Below the pieces are notes generated by a model. That model was given only the letters and a program-made list of their open reading frames with translations, was not told where the DNA came from and did not search any database. Position numbers and translations under genes: made by a program. Of a DNA stretch of 64,000 nt, positions 1 to 11,172 are shown piece by piece (positions within the stretch are counted from its first letter, which is position 1; each line of letters starts with the position of its first letter). This DNA comes from Hyperoplus lanceolatus (taxonomy: Eukaryota; Chordata; Actinopteri; Uranoscopiformes; Ammodytidae), in NCBI GenBank assembly GCA_026929865.2, contig CM049403.1:2011501-2075500 (forward strand), written 5' to 3'.

Positions 1-175
1 ATAATTTATTCTTCTTCTTATAAGATTCCGGATGTTTAGACACTGTTTAGCATATTATCGCCCTCCACAGGTTAGATATTGAACTACATCTTTACATACA
101 GTCCTGTGTTGAGCAGGAAATGCAGAATTTTTAATAAAGAATTTAACACTAGAAATGCCAGCGTTCTCTTTATAA

Positions 176-1068
176 CAGGGTTATTCAATAGGCGGCCCAA
201 TTCAATTGGTGCACAATTAATGTACTAGCACGCGCGATGTGTGCTTTTGCATGGTCATAACTGTGCGAAAGGCCGCGATCTGCAGTAAATAAATGTGCAC
301 ATGTGTCTCCAAGCGTTTCTCTATCAGCTGCTCTGTGTATGCAGCTTTGCGCGCACAATTGTACCGCAGTGTAAGTGTATGGTCCATTATTTGTATTTAG
401 TGTGTCTGCATAATATTGCACCAGTAGAACTTTGCTTTGTACTGTCTGCATGTTTGCACAAAATGTGTACCTTCATATAGCAAACAAAATTGCACATCTG
501 TAAAGTCAGTGTCTGTAGTTTTTTTGTATTCAAATAAGCAGTTGTTTATTTCTGTACTGTGCATTGGCATCTTTGAGCAAAATACAGCCACAATTCTCAC
601 ATGACCCTGGACAGTGACCCCTTGGCAAACACATATTTGGGGGGAAACACTGTAAGGTGTTGCACTTAGAGTAGCCTACATTTATTTCTATGTTTTTTGA
701 TAAGCTGTTGCACTCTTAGTAAACCTAGGCCTACCTGTATTTTGATAAGCTGTTGCACTTACAGTACATTTATTTCTATGTATTTTGATAAGCTGTTGAA
801 GAGTTAACCTATTGTGTTTTCCTGAACTGATAAGATTGTTAAACACTTAAACAACAGGCAGCCTATGTTAATCAAATTTTTTTTTGATAAGCTGGTGAAC
901 TATATTTTATAAAATAAAGACAATATATGCACTCCTGTCATTGTAGTGTTTTACAGTATATGTAGCTATTGATGTGATGCTCATCAATTTTAGGCATTTT
1001 TTTCTGGCCCCTCATTTTGGATCATTTCCACCAACCGGCCCCCATTCAAAATTAATTGAATAGCCCTG
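176..1068. mobile_element. hAT-type MITE, 893 bp, with 8-bp target duplication
   Basis: Termini are CAGGGTTATTCAAT and ATTGAATAGCCCTG. The 8-bp flanks are ctttataa (168-175) and ctttatag (1069-1076), matching at 7 of 8 positions, as expected for hAT. No transposase frame of useful length is present. Confidence 0.85.
690..905. repeat. Degenerate tandem repeat inside the hAT MITE
   Basis: The phrase TTTTGATAAGCTGTTG recurs near 698, 740, 787 and 883 (last copy diverged) with spacing of about 45-95 bp. Subterminal repeats of this kind are often transposase-binding arrays in hAT elements; that role is an inference. Confidence 0.55.
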
Positions 1069-2099
1069 CTTTATAGGCTACCTATAACTGCCACACGGGT
1101 CAAATCTACCCATGCATTTCTAGTGTAGTATAAAGTCATAAATGAGTTTGTTTAATCCTCATTTGTGTTTTAGACCTCTTGTTTTATAATGTAAGTATTT
1201 TTAAGAGCACTAATCACATTTCGTGGTGACTCAGAAATTAAACTGAAAGTAGATATAATATCGCCAATAAATGAAAACAGATGGTCAAAACAGTGTCCAA
1301 ATGAGCTAAAATCTTAAATACAATAAACAGTAACATGGCACACTTATTTTTAGGTAAGCTCTAATTGAGTATTCATGAATTTTTTCACACGTTTACATGT
1401 TTTCTCAGACGCTCTCTGTCCGGCTCATCAGACAGCACTCAGCTGTCAGTTGAGCTGGACGAGCCGCGGTGTGTGGAACAGTGATCTGTTCTGATCTCTC
1501 TCCACTATCAGACTGGCATCACTCATTTCACTTTGTAACTCTAATGTTGTTAGGTATTTATCTTCATCTCTTATCTATTGTAAGAGTTTATGAATGACTG
1601 CACGTACAGTTGTCAGATCGCTTGACCCCAAACAATTGTTGCCTAGCAACTTGCTCTAAAATATTTCATTTTCCTGTGCGGGTAGAATTGACCTAGTGCG
1701 GCTGTTCTAGGTATAAATGACTGTTTTTTTTATAATCCAGATTAATTGTGACATTACTTAACCATAGGGAGAGCATCACACCACAATATTAGGAAAAATC
1801 AAATACTGGGGGGCTTCAATATTTTATAAAAGTATAGTTATTGGCATTGAAAAACCGCCAGGGGTAAAATTGACCCCGTGGCGGTTCTAGTTCTAGTGTC
1901 ATTTGAAAAGACGCAATGCATTGTGGGGCGGTTGAGTAGGAAAAGTAACCTGTCGATCGATACCCAAACTCTTCCCGAAAGTTAATATACATCCGGGCAT
2001 TTCTTGCCTACCCAAACTCATATACACAACCGTCACATACTCAAATTGATGTCAGAATGAGTATGAGTAGGACGTTAGTATGGCTTTCTGAACACAGCC

Positions 2100-2560
2100 A
2101 CACAATGTTTCCCCAACCCACCTACTCTAATTGACTGTTCAAACAAATTCCACCAGCATGGCTGTGTGGTCATTAAAAAGAATCAATAAATCAATTCATA
2201 TCCGCTGGCCCATTCCAGCAGCCCAGCTTTTGTGGGGCTTCCCCATCAGACTAGTGCATTCTGTGCAGGCCCCCAGAGATAGCACCTGCTACCGCAATCC
2301 AGCAGTGCCCAGTGGCCAAGCCTGGTATTGCAGTTTGGCAGGTCCTGGGCCCAGAAGCAGATATCACCGTTCAGTCCAATACACGCGGGGAAGAGAAACT
2401 GTGTACAAAGACGGGGTTGCAGCCTAATGAAAATCACAGAATAGAAACCCTTAAAAAGCTTTCTGATACCAAATGGTCAGCGCACGCTGTTGCAACCAAA
2501 GCCTTGTGTCAGAATTATGTTGGTATTGTAGTGGTTGTAAGCTATGGACAACTCTGTGCC
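2100..2560. other. Unassigned sequence
   Basis: Overlapping short frames exist on both strands (for example 2131-2427 and 2312-2617), but none resembles a known domain and they mutually shadow. I see no terminal repeats here. Confidence 0.4.
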
Positions 2561-2645
2561 GCCAAACACTGCGGTGCGCCCTCACCTTTTCAGGTGCCCT
2601 TTAAAGCGCCGGATTGAAACACGGTTGAAGGACCCTGACGCGTCC

Positions 2646-2653
2646 TATAAAAG
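2646..2653 (+). promoter_or_regulatory. TATA-box-like motif in a GC-rich promoter-like stretch
   Basis: TATAAAAG lies in an otherwise GC-rich 2560-2720 stretch. Pyrimidine-rich sequence follows about 30 bp downstream, which is a plausible start-site region. The stretch continues to 3642 and resumes after the hAT insertion at 4647-4900. It could be the promoter and leader of an LTR or other retroelement; I cannot name it. Confidence 0.3.
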
Positions 2654-3650
2654 CGCCCCCACGGCGTTGGTCGGCCTCTCTTTTCGGCGTCTGCTGACTA
2701 TATAGAGACAAGTAGCGTTGTACAACCCTCAGGATTTTCTTTCGTCCTACAAACAACCACCACGTTTTTTTCTACAAAAGTTTCATCAGCGGCCGCGGTG
2801 ATTCCAGAATAATGAAGTGTTTTGTAAACCGTTCCTGTGGAACATTAAGAGAAGAATTCGGACCCAAAAAGGTGGTTAACCCGATAAACCAACCTTTTTG
2901 AACATAGGAAGCACAAGCCAAGTGATTCGTCCCCTCTCGCAGCCTCCACGCAGATTCAGCTGTGCTCTTTCCTGCGATCTGAAAAGCCGGCCCCGACCGT
3001 CAAGCGTCTTGAGCCTGAATTGGACCACCGTCTAGCCGACATCGTGTGTGTGTAGCCCCGACCGAAGAAGGATCGGCCTACGCGCATCAAAACGGAGACG
3101 AGTACTAAACACGTTGGGGCGTGATTTGTCAAGTAAGGTTTTGGCATTATTTAACCTGGGCAGATGTGTTTAGATATTATTACTTTTTAAAGTGTTGAAC
3201 AATACTGTTTTATTTTTGAGCTTGTGTTGCTATTCGATTGGCTTGGTTTTATTCCCCTCTGGCTGCCCCTTTTGTGGAGGACGGGAAAAGCTTTGCTTGG
3301 TTTATTTCACTCCACGAGTGATGCAGTGTTGAAATTTTGCTCTTAAACCTCAAACTTTTCTTATTCCAGCGCTCAAGCGTGGCTTTCCTTCTCTCCCTCT
3401 TCTACACTCATACCCATGTTAGATCCCCTTTTCGTAATCTTGAACAGATAGAATTTGGGTAAGGATCGGGGATAGTCTGATTTTAAAGGGTGCGGGGTGA
3501 TTTTGAAATTTCCCGCTTTAGTCTACCCCCCCCCCCCTTCTTTGTTCCTTTTGTTCGGAGTTAGGCGCCATTTTGAGTGCTTGTGGTCGTTTCTTCCCCC
3601 TTTCGGTTGAAGGTAGAATAGCCTATTCTAACCCCCACTAGCCTTTTGGG

Positions 3651-4638
3651 CAGGGCTGTACACTTATTTTTTTAGGAGGTAGCACTGGTGCTAGCAAGCA
3701 AAAAAATTCAGTAGCACAAAATTAAATTTGGTAGCACACAAAGTATGATCGAAAACCTGCATAACCTTAACCCTTGCATTTCGCTCTAATTACCCTTGAG
3801 CATGTTATCTTGGTCTCATTTGAGATTCTCAATTAATATTATATCCTAGTGTGTGCAGTAATAATTATGGAAAAATTAATAGGGGTGCACTGATTGCAAT
3901 TTAGACAATATAATCTAACCTGCCAATTGCAATTTTTTGCTGATTCAGAATTATTATTATTATAATGTCCTTCTGTTAATTAAAACCAAACTTTAAAACA
4001 TTAAACATAGCCTATTAAATATATAAGTATGCATATTGGTACAATTTAGGATAAATTAAATAGGTTGTTGTGAATGTGTTGGGAGTAGCTTTTTAGTGGC
4101 TTATTTAAAACTTTGTTTAAATAGACTAGGCTACTGTTGACTGCTCTCTGCAGCTGAAGGAGTTGCCTTTCAAGCTAGAAAAAAGCGCTAACTTCCTGTT
4201 CTTACCGGCTCAAAATAAAAGTCAACTCACGTTTGGCTAGTAACAGGCTTTTAATGTGAAGGCACACAGGAAATGTTGTGTTTGTACACGCGCTAACTTA
4301 ACTGCGGTAATGTGCCGTCTCTTTCCGGTTATTACCGTTTGGTGAAGTTTTTATACATATAATCGCTGCACGAGCACAGATCCCAGGACACATATCTTTC
4401 ACCAGCCAAAGTGGAGGGTGGACTCAATAACTTACTTGCCTAAGTCTACATTTACCCCCATTTGGAGCGTTAATGTAGAGCACTCTAAGCAGTGTTGTGC
4501 AGCACTCCTCTGTGTTTCAAAGACAGCCTCTCCTCATTAGCAGCCTGTCGCATGAGTGCGAATGGACTAGTATTCATCATCGCACATGATCAATTTCAGT
4601 AGCAAATGCGATCAAAACTGTCGCACTGTACAGCCCTG
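3651..4638. mobile_element. hAT-type MITE, 988 bp, with perfect 8-bp TSD
   Basis: Ends are CAGGGCTGTACA and TGTACAGCCCTG. The identical 8-bp duplications cttttggg flank it at 3643-3650 and 4639-4646. It splits a continuous GC-rich host segment. A diverged relative lies at about 27100-28258. Confidence 0.9.
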
Positions 4639-4811
4639 CTTTTGGGCCTTTCGCCCCTCCCTTTACCTTTGGTAAAGGTCTATTTACACGCCCACTAGTC
4701 TCACTGATCGACTCACTAGCTCCCCCGTTCGTTTTGATTCCCTTTCGGGTCATAAGTCACGTGGAAGCTCCCCTCCCTTTTCCTACTTTCTTATTCGCTC
4801 ACCCACTCACT

Positions 4812-4833
4812 TACACACACACACACACACACA
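4812..4833. repeat. (CA)n microsatellite
   Basis: A short uninterrupted CA dinucleotide tract. Confidence 0.9.
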
Positions 4834-4904
4834 ATCACACCTACCTACACCCACACACATACTGACACTCGTGTTTGGATATTGATAATAACATTGTTCT
4901 AGAC

Positions 4905-6600
4905 CAGCGGTATTCACTCTTTTTTTCAGGAGAGCCGCACTGACAGGACAAAGTCAACAGGAGAGCCATTTTTACCGCAAAGTATCAAAAGCTATAAATC
5001 CAGTTATAAGCATGCCTGCTTATTAATACGTAATTCCTGAACCAGTGTTTCCCACAGAATTTTGTGAAACTGAGGGAACCCAGTCCTAAGGTGGGTCCGG
5101 GGGCATGCTCCCCCGGAAGAAAATTTGGTACCTTTTGGAGGTGCACTGGTGCACTTTTGGAGGAAAATTAAGAGTTGTGTGACTGTGTACTATTATCTGG
5201 AATATCTGCAAATAGAAGCTTGGCGAGCCGCAAGACGCTTCTTTTATTAAGTTTAAGTGTATTTTCTTTTTGCTTGTTTAAAACGAATGTTACCTTAAGT
5301 TTCATTGTGGTTAACATAAACTTGCTTATAGTGTAACCATAAGTGTTTTGTGATTTATTTGTGTGGATATTATTGGGAAATCAACAACTAATAAGTCAAG
5401 AATTTTTCAGCCTTCAGTGTTATGGTCATATTACCAAATTTATAATAATAATTAATTGATTACATTATTTTATGGAAATGATCATTGTGACTAGGATTTA
5501 TTAATATAACTAATCAACATTTGAGATTAAATCATTGATAAAACGAGACAAACTTGCTATATTTGCTTTCCTAAGTGAATCGCTGGTGCCCCAAACTTTG
5601 AACTTTGATACATTATTAAGGTATTATTAATCTTCAGATAATTTCTAATAGCAAAATTAATCTGAACCACTTGTTACCGCTACAGTATCCAGCAGTCATT
5701 ACTCAACATTGCTGATGATAATGAGCACCAGAATCCGAGCACAAGAGAGGAGGCCAGGGTACTGCACAAAACCATGAAGAAACTGGACATTGCATTAATG
5801 TGCTAAATGTGGAATGCAACGTTTCCAGGGTGGGAGCACTGCACTACAGGCAGTGGAATTGGACCTGTGCAATGCTGTGGATCTGGTTCGGATATTACGC
5901 GACTATGTGGCAGGCCTACTGGATAAGTTCGACAGCTTTGAGAGTCTTGCAAAAAACATGTCCCTGACTGTGTCTGAGGAATACAAAGTGGACACTCAAT
6001 GAAAAAGAAAGAGACAGGTTGACGAGTCATCTGTGCCTGAGTGAGCTGTCAGGCTGCAGACGATTCTGTGCATCGTCTTCATTGTTGTGATTGACCGGCT
6101 AGTGTCAGAGATAGACCGAAGACATCAGTCATATAATGACATATGAAAACTTCGGGTTTTTGAACAGATTCCACTCGCTTTTCCCCCAAAACCGCCGCTA
6201 AGCAGCGATGAGCCTGCAGAAGAAATACCAAAGTGACTTGGAAGAAGATTGTGTGGAGGAAGCTGTACAGTTTGGGAGTTTCTGCAGCATGAGAAGGCGA
6301 GCATCATGTCGGCAGGGGAGTTACTGAAAATGTTGAGACTCCATACAGTGTTTCCTAACACAGAAATTGCGCTGAGGCTCTTCTTGACCATGCCAGTAAC
6401 CAATGCCAGCGGAGAGCGCTCATTCTCTGAACTGGCCATGGTCAAGAATAGGCTTCGATCAAGCATGCTGCAAGAAAGAGCAAGCCATTGAATATGACAT
6501 TCTTCGTCAGTTGGATTTTGAAGACATCATCAAAGCTTTCTCGACCTCCAAGTCCAGAAGAAATAACTTCTAAAAAGGTAAGACAATGTTATGTATTGCG
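4905..6600 (+). mobile_element. Decayed hAT element with transposase remnant
   Basis: A CAGCGGTATTCAC terminus at 4905, followed by GAGAGCCGCA motifs, is hAT-like; the right terminus is not resolved. The segment carries the transposase pseudogene at 5690-6573. A second terminus-like motif, CAGTGTTTCCCACAGA near 5042, suggests a further small nested hAT MITE. Confidence 0.5.
5690..6573 (+). pseudogene. ZMYM1-like hAT transposase, C-terminal half, frameshifted
   Basis: Reading across frames gives a recognisable hAT transposase C-terminal region like that of zinc finger MYM-type protein 1 homologues. An EEARVLHKTMKKLDIALM segment lies near 5740-5800. LDLCNAVDLVRILRDYV follows at about 5861-5911, and DKFDSFESLAKN at about 5920-5960. 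The hAT dimerisation motif, ending in ASGERSFSELAMVKNRLRS, lies at about 6400-6460, and a tail ends near 6573. The family would cut and paste DNA in the nucleus. Several frameshifts and stops separate the pieces, and no N-terminal zinc finger is visible. The element is dead. Similarity is by eye; the dimerisation motif is the strongest evidence. Confidence 0.75.
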
Positions 6601-7807
6601 TTCCAGTAGACTGTGCAGGTTTTAAATGGTTGTTGTTACAGATTATTTTATACTGTTCTGTTCTAATGTGAATGTTAATCAGATCAGATTAGTGTCATCT
6701 TCTGATACCTGGCATTTAGGGCATATGTCGCTGTCCATGGTGCCAAAATGTGTGTGCGTGTGTTTGTTGATACTGACAGGTGTTTCTTGTTTTGCTCCTT
6801 AGGGAGCATAATAAGCAGCAACAATAAGAAAAGGTCAGGATAAAGGTAAAGACAAAGAAAAGACTAATTAATGGTTCATTGAATCTTAAATGGCTGTCCC
6901 GAATACCATTTTACAGGCTTCGAATACTCACAGATTTTCCGAGTGAGTATTCAAAAACTTGTTATAAAAAAACACACCATCAAACAACATAATCCCAGTG
7001 TACTTCCTAAAACCGAGCTTGTGGCACAGGACAGTAAACTGCGTAGTCTGTTAATTATTTAATAACTTTCGAACGGTTATAAAGTCAGAGTTCCTTACTC
7101 CTTCCTTACTTTTATAATATATTCTTCCTCCATCTCTGGTTCCCTACTGCGCTTGGTGCTGCTTTTAATTTGCCTCGCTCTGGCAACGTCAGTAGTCTAC
7201 AGCTGGTGTATCACCGGTTTCGCTTTGAAAGGTCAGCGGCCAACTAGGTCAAAGTTCAAATAATTTTATAATTTATTTTAAAAAGAACGATACATTTGTA
7301 TTTTAACAATTGTTGTATATACAACGTGTTTATTTGCTGACAACATAAAGTGCAGTTTAACTCTTTCCCCGCCAGAGTTATTTTTAGTAGTTGCCAGCCA
7401 CTGCCAGCATTTTGACAAAAGTTTGTTGCGATTCAACACCCAAAGAATATTCAGTTTTATAAACATATAAACATGGAGTATACCAACATAAAGATCAGAG
7501 CTTGTAGTTTTTGATACAAAAAACTAGCATCTTTAATGTAATGTGAAGTGGAGAAGAATTTCCCTTTGGGGACAATAAAGTCTATCTAAAATAAACTTTT
7601 ATTTTAGATGCTTTTCTTTTTTTTACGAACACTTGAACATCGGTCGTTTGCATCAAAAAAGCCTCTTTATAGACAAAAAGCTGAGAAAACAAGGTTTTTG
7701 TCAAAGCATTTTCAAGCTGAAAATCTACTTTGAATATCTGTTTTTAGTTTTTTCTCACTCACACATGACAGCTTCAAGTTTCATTTCACCCTATACAAAG
7801 AAAAACA
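6600..7807. other. Unassigned intergenic DNA
   Basis: AT-rich sequence with no supported frame. GGCTGTCCCGAATACC near 6893 and the nearby GAGTGAGTATTC resemble a MITE end, but I could not find the partner end. Confidence 0.35.
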
Positions 7808-9017
7808 ACTAGAAAATCCCGCAGATATTTTGAAAGTACGGGCCGCCCTGCGCAGGCCGCCAATCCCCGTGTCGGCGGCGCCCCGCCCTTCGGCCGGGCC
7901 CGAAAGCTTCTACGAACCTCCGGTGTGCGGGGCGTGGCCTCTCAAACTTTCCTCAGTCGGGGCTTAATAACAGCGCCCCCTTGCGGAAATTACAAAAAAC
8001 TGTCCGAGAGGCTATATTGTAGAGCACCATGAGCTGTGCAAGTGTAATCAATTTCAAGGCAATCAGAGTCAGGTGACTTTTGTGGCGCCCCCTATGGGTT
8101 AATCTCGATAAGCTTCGAGGGACATGCTACCACATGACTTCTGCACATACCCATCAAGTTTGATGATGATAGGCCCTATGGTTAAGGAGTTATGGCCAAT
8201 TTGTTAATAAGCCCCGCCCCTGTGTAAACGTTTTTGGCAATGGCGACAAAAAAAATAATCATGGCTGACCATTGATGCCGGTAACGCGTTACTTTGTAAC
8301 GCGTTACCGGCATCGGACCTCTTTTTTCAGTAACGAGTAATCTAACGCGTTACTATCTCCAAACCAGTAATCAGATTAAAGTTACTCATCAAAGTTACTG
8401 TGCGTTACTTTTTCTGTCATTTTCCTTAGTGAAACATTTTACATAAATGCACGAATGACTGCGATTGCGATTTAATGTTAATAATTGTGCGCGTATGTGT
8501 CTCTATACGCTCCAACTGCTCCAACCGCTCCTTTCGTCTTTTTGGTAGCGCCCCTCGTCTCTGACATGCAGCGCGCGCTGTGTGTGTGTGCAGTAGCATT
8601 ACGGCCGAGTCTAAGCTGAACTGTGGCACAAAACAAATGTTTCCCCCCCCATGAAATATAGCGTCTGCTATGGGGATATTTAGGATTCGGGTACGGTGAC
8701 TTTGAAGAGATAGAAGTGTTTAAAACTTGGCAATTTATAGTCACGTGGCGACCGGTGGCCGCATACACCCAGTCTATCAACACATGAGACATCGTAGAGA
8801 AAAGTCAAATTTATGCATGAGAGTCAAGGGCCAATCACGTTAAGTTTAAAGACACTGCTACTGTCTTTGCACTTTGGAGGAATGCATTTATTTTCATGGG
8901 GGAAAAAAGTTTTTTTTTATTACATTTTTCAAACCATAATTTTTATTATTTTGAAAACAGTATGCCTATAGGCTACTAGCCTACAAGCTTTATTTTATAT
9001 ATTTTCAATGATTCTTC

Positions 9018-11172
9018 TTCTCTAGCTAGACGCTCTGGAGATAATACCAATTGGACTATTTTTAGACAATTTAGGAATAAGTGTACAGCCATGGTCAGGA
9101 AAGCCAAATCCGAATATTACCTTGAATTAATCTCCGACTGCTACTCTAACCCTGCACTATTTTGGAAAGCTGTGAACTATAATAAAAACAATTCTAGCAC
9201 AGTTCCCACTCAGATCAAATTAAATGGTCACACTCTCAATGATCAAAAAGAGATTGGCTTAGCTTTTAATAAACATTTTGTAGCTGCTGGTCAACTCTTT
9301 CAAAATGGAGGTTGTACACCTTCTACAACCAGTAGTAACGTACCGCCTGTCTCTCAAACTCCTTTCAGCCTTGATCTTCTTCCCACAAGTGTTGTTGTAG
9401 ATGCGCTCCTCGCCATCAACCCCAAGAAGTACATGGGAGAGGACAATTTGGACCCGTTTTCAATCAAGCTTTCGACACATATAATATCAAAACAAATAAC
9501 CCATATTTTTAATCTTTCCATCTCCTCTGGAATAGTTCCTAAAATTTGGAAAAAAGCTCACGTAATTCCTTTACATAAAGGTGGTGACAAAAATAATCTT
9601 AATAACTACAGGCCAATTTCCAAACTCCCATGCCTGGCAAAAATTCTAGAATCACTTATTAATAATCAGTTAAAAACATTTCTAACTAGTGCTTCCATTT
9701 TGAGCCCATTCCAATCTGGTTTTAGGGCAGGCCACAGTACTGTCTCTGCTGTGACTTTGGTTGTAGACAACATTGTTACAGCATTAGACAAGAAAAAGCA
9801 CTGTGCAGCACTTTTTATTGATCTTTCAAAGGCCTTTGATACTGTTGACCACCATTTGCTTTTACAGAGGCTGCATGACATTGGCTTTGATCATTCTGCA
9901 TGTAGCTGGTTTAGGGATTATCTCTCTGATAGACAGCAGTCAGTTAAACTCGGGAGATACCAATCTGAGTTTTTAACTGTTACAAATGGTGTCCCACAAG
10001 GCTCAATTTTAGGTCCAGTTCTTTTCACAATTTATATAAATAACATTGTTTCATCGCTAAAAAACTGTCATGCCCATCTATACGCTGACGACACAGTACT
10101 GTATTGCATTTCCGATTCGGTGCACCAATCTATTCAGAACCTACAAAGCTCTTTTAACACCCTGCAGGACTGTCTAGTGGACCTCAGGCTGGTTCTAAAT
10201 ACAGACAAAACCAAATATATGTGTTTCTCCAGAGCAAGAACTACAAATTTGAATGATTTTAATATTTTTACAAATAATGGATTCTTAATTGAAAGAGTCA
10301 CAGAGTACAAATATCTTGGCATCTGGTTAGATGATAAACTAACTTTTAATTTTCATATAAAAAATCTTGTTCGTCGACTACGACAAAAAATTGGCAATTT
10401 TTATAGGAACAAAACCACCTTCCCTTTATTTAGTAGGAAAAGGATTATTGAAGCAGTTTTCATGTCTGTCCTTGATTACGGTGATGTGGTTTACCGGCAT
10501 GCATCACATTCATGTCTTAAACTCCTGGACTCTGTTTTTCACTCTGCTTTAAGGTTCATCACAGGAGATGCTTATGACACACACCATTGTCTTTTATATG
10601 AAAAGGTTGGGTGGTCCTCCCTTAAAGAGAGACGTGACGCACATTGGCATATTTTAATTTACAAAGCCTTGACCGGGAAGCTTCCTCGTTACTTAACTGA
10701 ATTGCTGCAAATCTCAGATGGGCTTTATCAGACCCGCTCCACTGACATGCTTATGCTTTATGTCCCACAAGCCCGGTCTGAGCTAGGAAAGACAGCTTTT
10801 AGCTTCAGTGCCCCTGACTCCTGGAACAACTTACAGCAACAAATTAAACTAAATAACTTCATATCCTTTAACCAATTTAAACAAACTATTTTAAATCTGC
10901 CAAACTCTACCTGTAACTGTTTTAATTAGGCTATATTGTACTCTCACCCATTTAATTTTAATTGCTACCACTTAATTTCACCACTGTGTAAATGTTTCAA
11001 TTGTTTTTCTCTTCACCTGTTGTTGTGTATTTGATGTATTTGCGTTGAATATTGTTAATGTATTGTTGTTTTTCCTTTGAATTTGTTTGAACTCGACGTC
11101 ATTGTAAATGAGGGTCACCCCTCAATTGGTCTCTCGAGGATAAATAAAAGTTAAATGAAATGAAAAATGAAA
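9018..11172 (+). mobile_element. 5'-truncated L2/CR1-group LINE
   Basis: The element starts abruptly within the linker before the reverse transcriptase and runs through a 3' UTR to a simple-repeat tail of TGAAATGAAAAATGAAAT near 11155-11172. The same 3' UTR (GACCAATTGAGGGGTGACCC on the opposite strand) recurs at 56590-56935, confirming a family. Truncation at the 5' end is normal for target-primed insertion. Confidence 0.85.
9022..10929 (+). CDS. LINE ORF2 fragment: reverse transcriptase of L2/CR1 group
   Basis: The frame is open from 9022 to the TAG at 10929. The first methionine is at 9091, giving 612 residues, but the frame continues upstream (WTIFRQFRNKCTA), so that Met is internal. Counting from it, the RT domain has NNYRPISKLPCLAKILE (about 170-187), the QSGFR motif (about 208), ALFIDLSKAFDTVDH (about 240-255), GVPQGSILGP (about 302-311) and the catalytic YADD (about 332-335). 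A C-terminal region of about 250 residues follows. The endonuclease domain present in full L2 proteins is missing. No internal stop or frameshift occurs, so the insertion looks younger than its surroundings, but it is not autonomous. Confidence 0.9.
   Translation, partial: LARRSGDNTNWTIFRQFRNKCTAMVRKAKSEYYLELISDCYSNPALFWKAVNYNKNNSSTVPTQIKLNGHTLNDQKEIGLAFNKHFVAAGQLFQNGGCTPSTTSSNVPPVSQTPFSLDLLPTSVVVDALLAINPKKYMGEDNLDPFSIKLSTHIISKQITHIFNLSISSGIVPKIWKKAHVIPLHKGGDKNNLNNYRPISKLPCLAKILESLINNQLKTFLTSASILSPFQSGFRAGHSTVSAVTLVVDNIVTALDKKKHCAALFIDLSKAFDTVDHHLLLQRLHDIGFDHSACSWFRDYLSDRQQSVKLGRYQSEFLTVTNGVPQGSILGPVLFTIYINNIVSSLKNCHAHLYADDTVLYCISDSVHQSIQNLQSSFNTLQDCLVDLRLVLNTDKTKYMCFSRARTTNLNDFNIFTNNGFLIERVTEYKYLGIWLDDKLTFNFHIKNLVRRLRQKIGNFYRNKTTFPLFSRKRIIEAVFMSVLDYGDVVYRHASHSCLKLLDSVFHSALRFITGDAYDTHHCLLYEKVGWSSLKERRDAHWHILIYKALTGKLPRYLTELLQISDGLYQTRSTDMLMLYVPQARSELGKTAFSFSAPDSWNNLQQQIKLNNFISFNQFKQTILNLPNSTCNCFN

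Larger units (their letters stand above)
147..1125. mobile_element. Small CACTAG-ended MITE, split by a hAT insertion
   Basis: The ends read CACTAGAAATGC at 147 and its exact complement GCATTTCTAGTG at 1114-1125. Removing the hAT at 176-1068 leaves only about 80 bp between them. CACTAGAA-type ends and a TTAA immediately left (143-146) suggest a piggyBac-like MITE, but TTAA is not kept on the right, so the family is an inference. A similar CTAGTG-ended, roughly 220-bp segment sits at about 1700-1905. Confidence 0.4.
1..2099 (-). mobile_element. Partial TIR DNA transposon, interrupted by nested insertions
   Basis: This is the inverted relative of the shorter element at 25988-26768. Both end in GGCTGTGTTCGGAA-type termini (here the complement, TTCTGAACACAGCC, ending at 2099) and share stretches such as the CTTCTTATAAGATTC area near position 15 and the stretch around 1420-1560. 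The other end lies outside the window. Compared with the second copy, this one has extra DNA at roughly 100-1165 and 1700-1915. No transposase frame is visible, so it is a non-autonomous element of unassigned superfamily. Confidence 0.7.
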
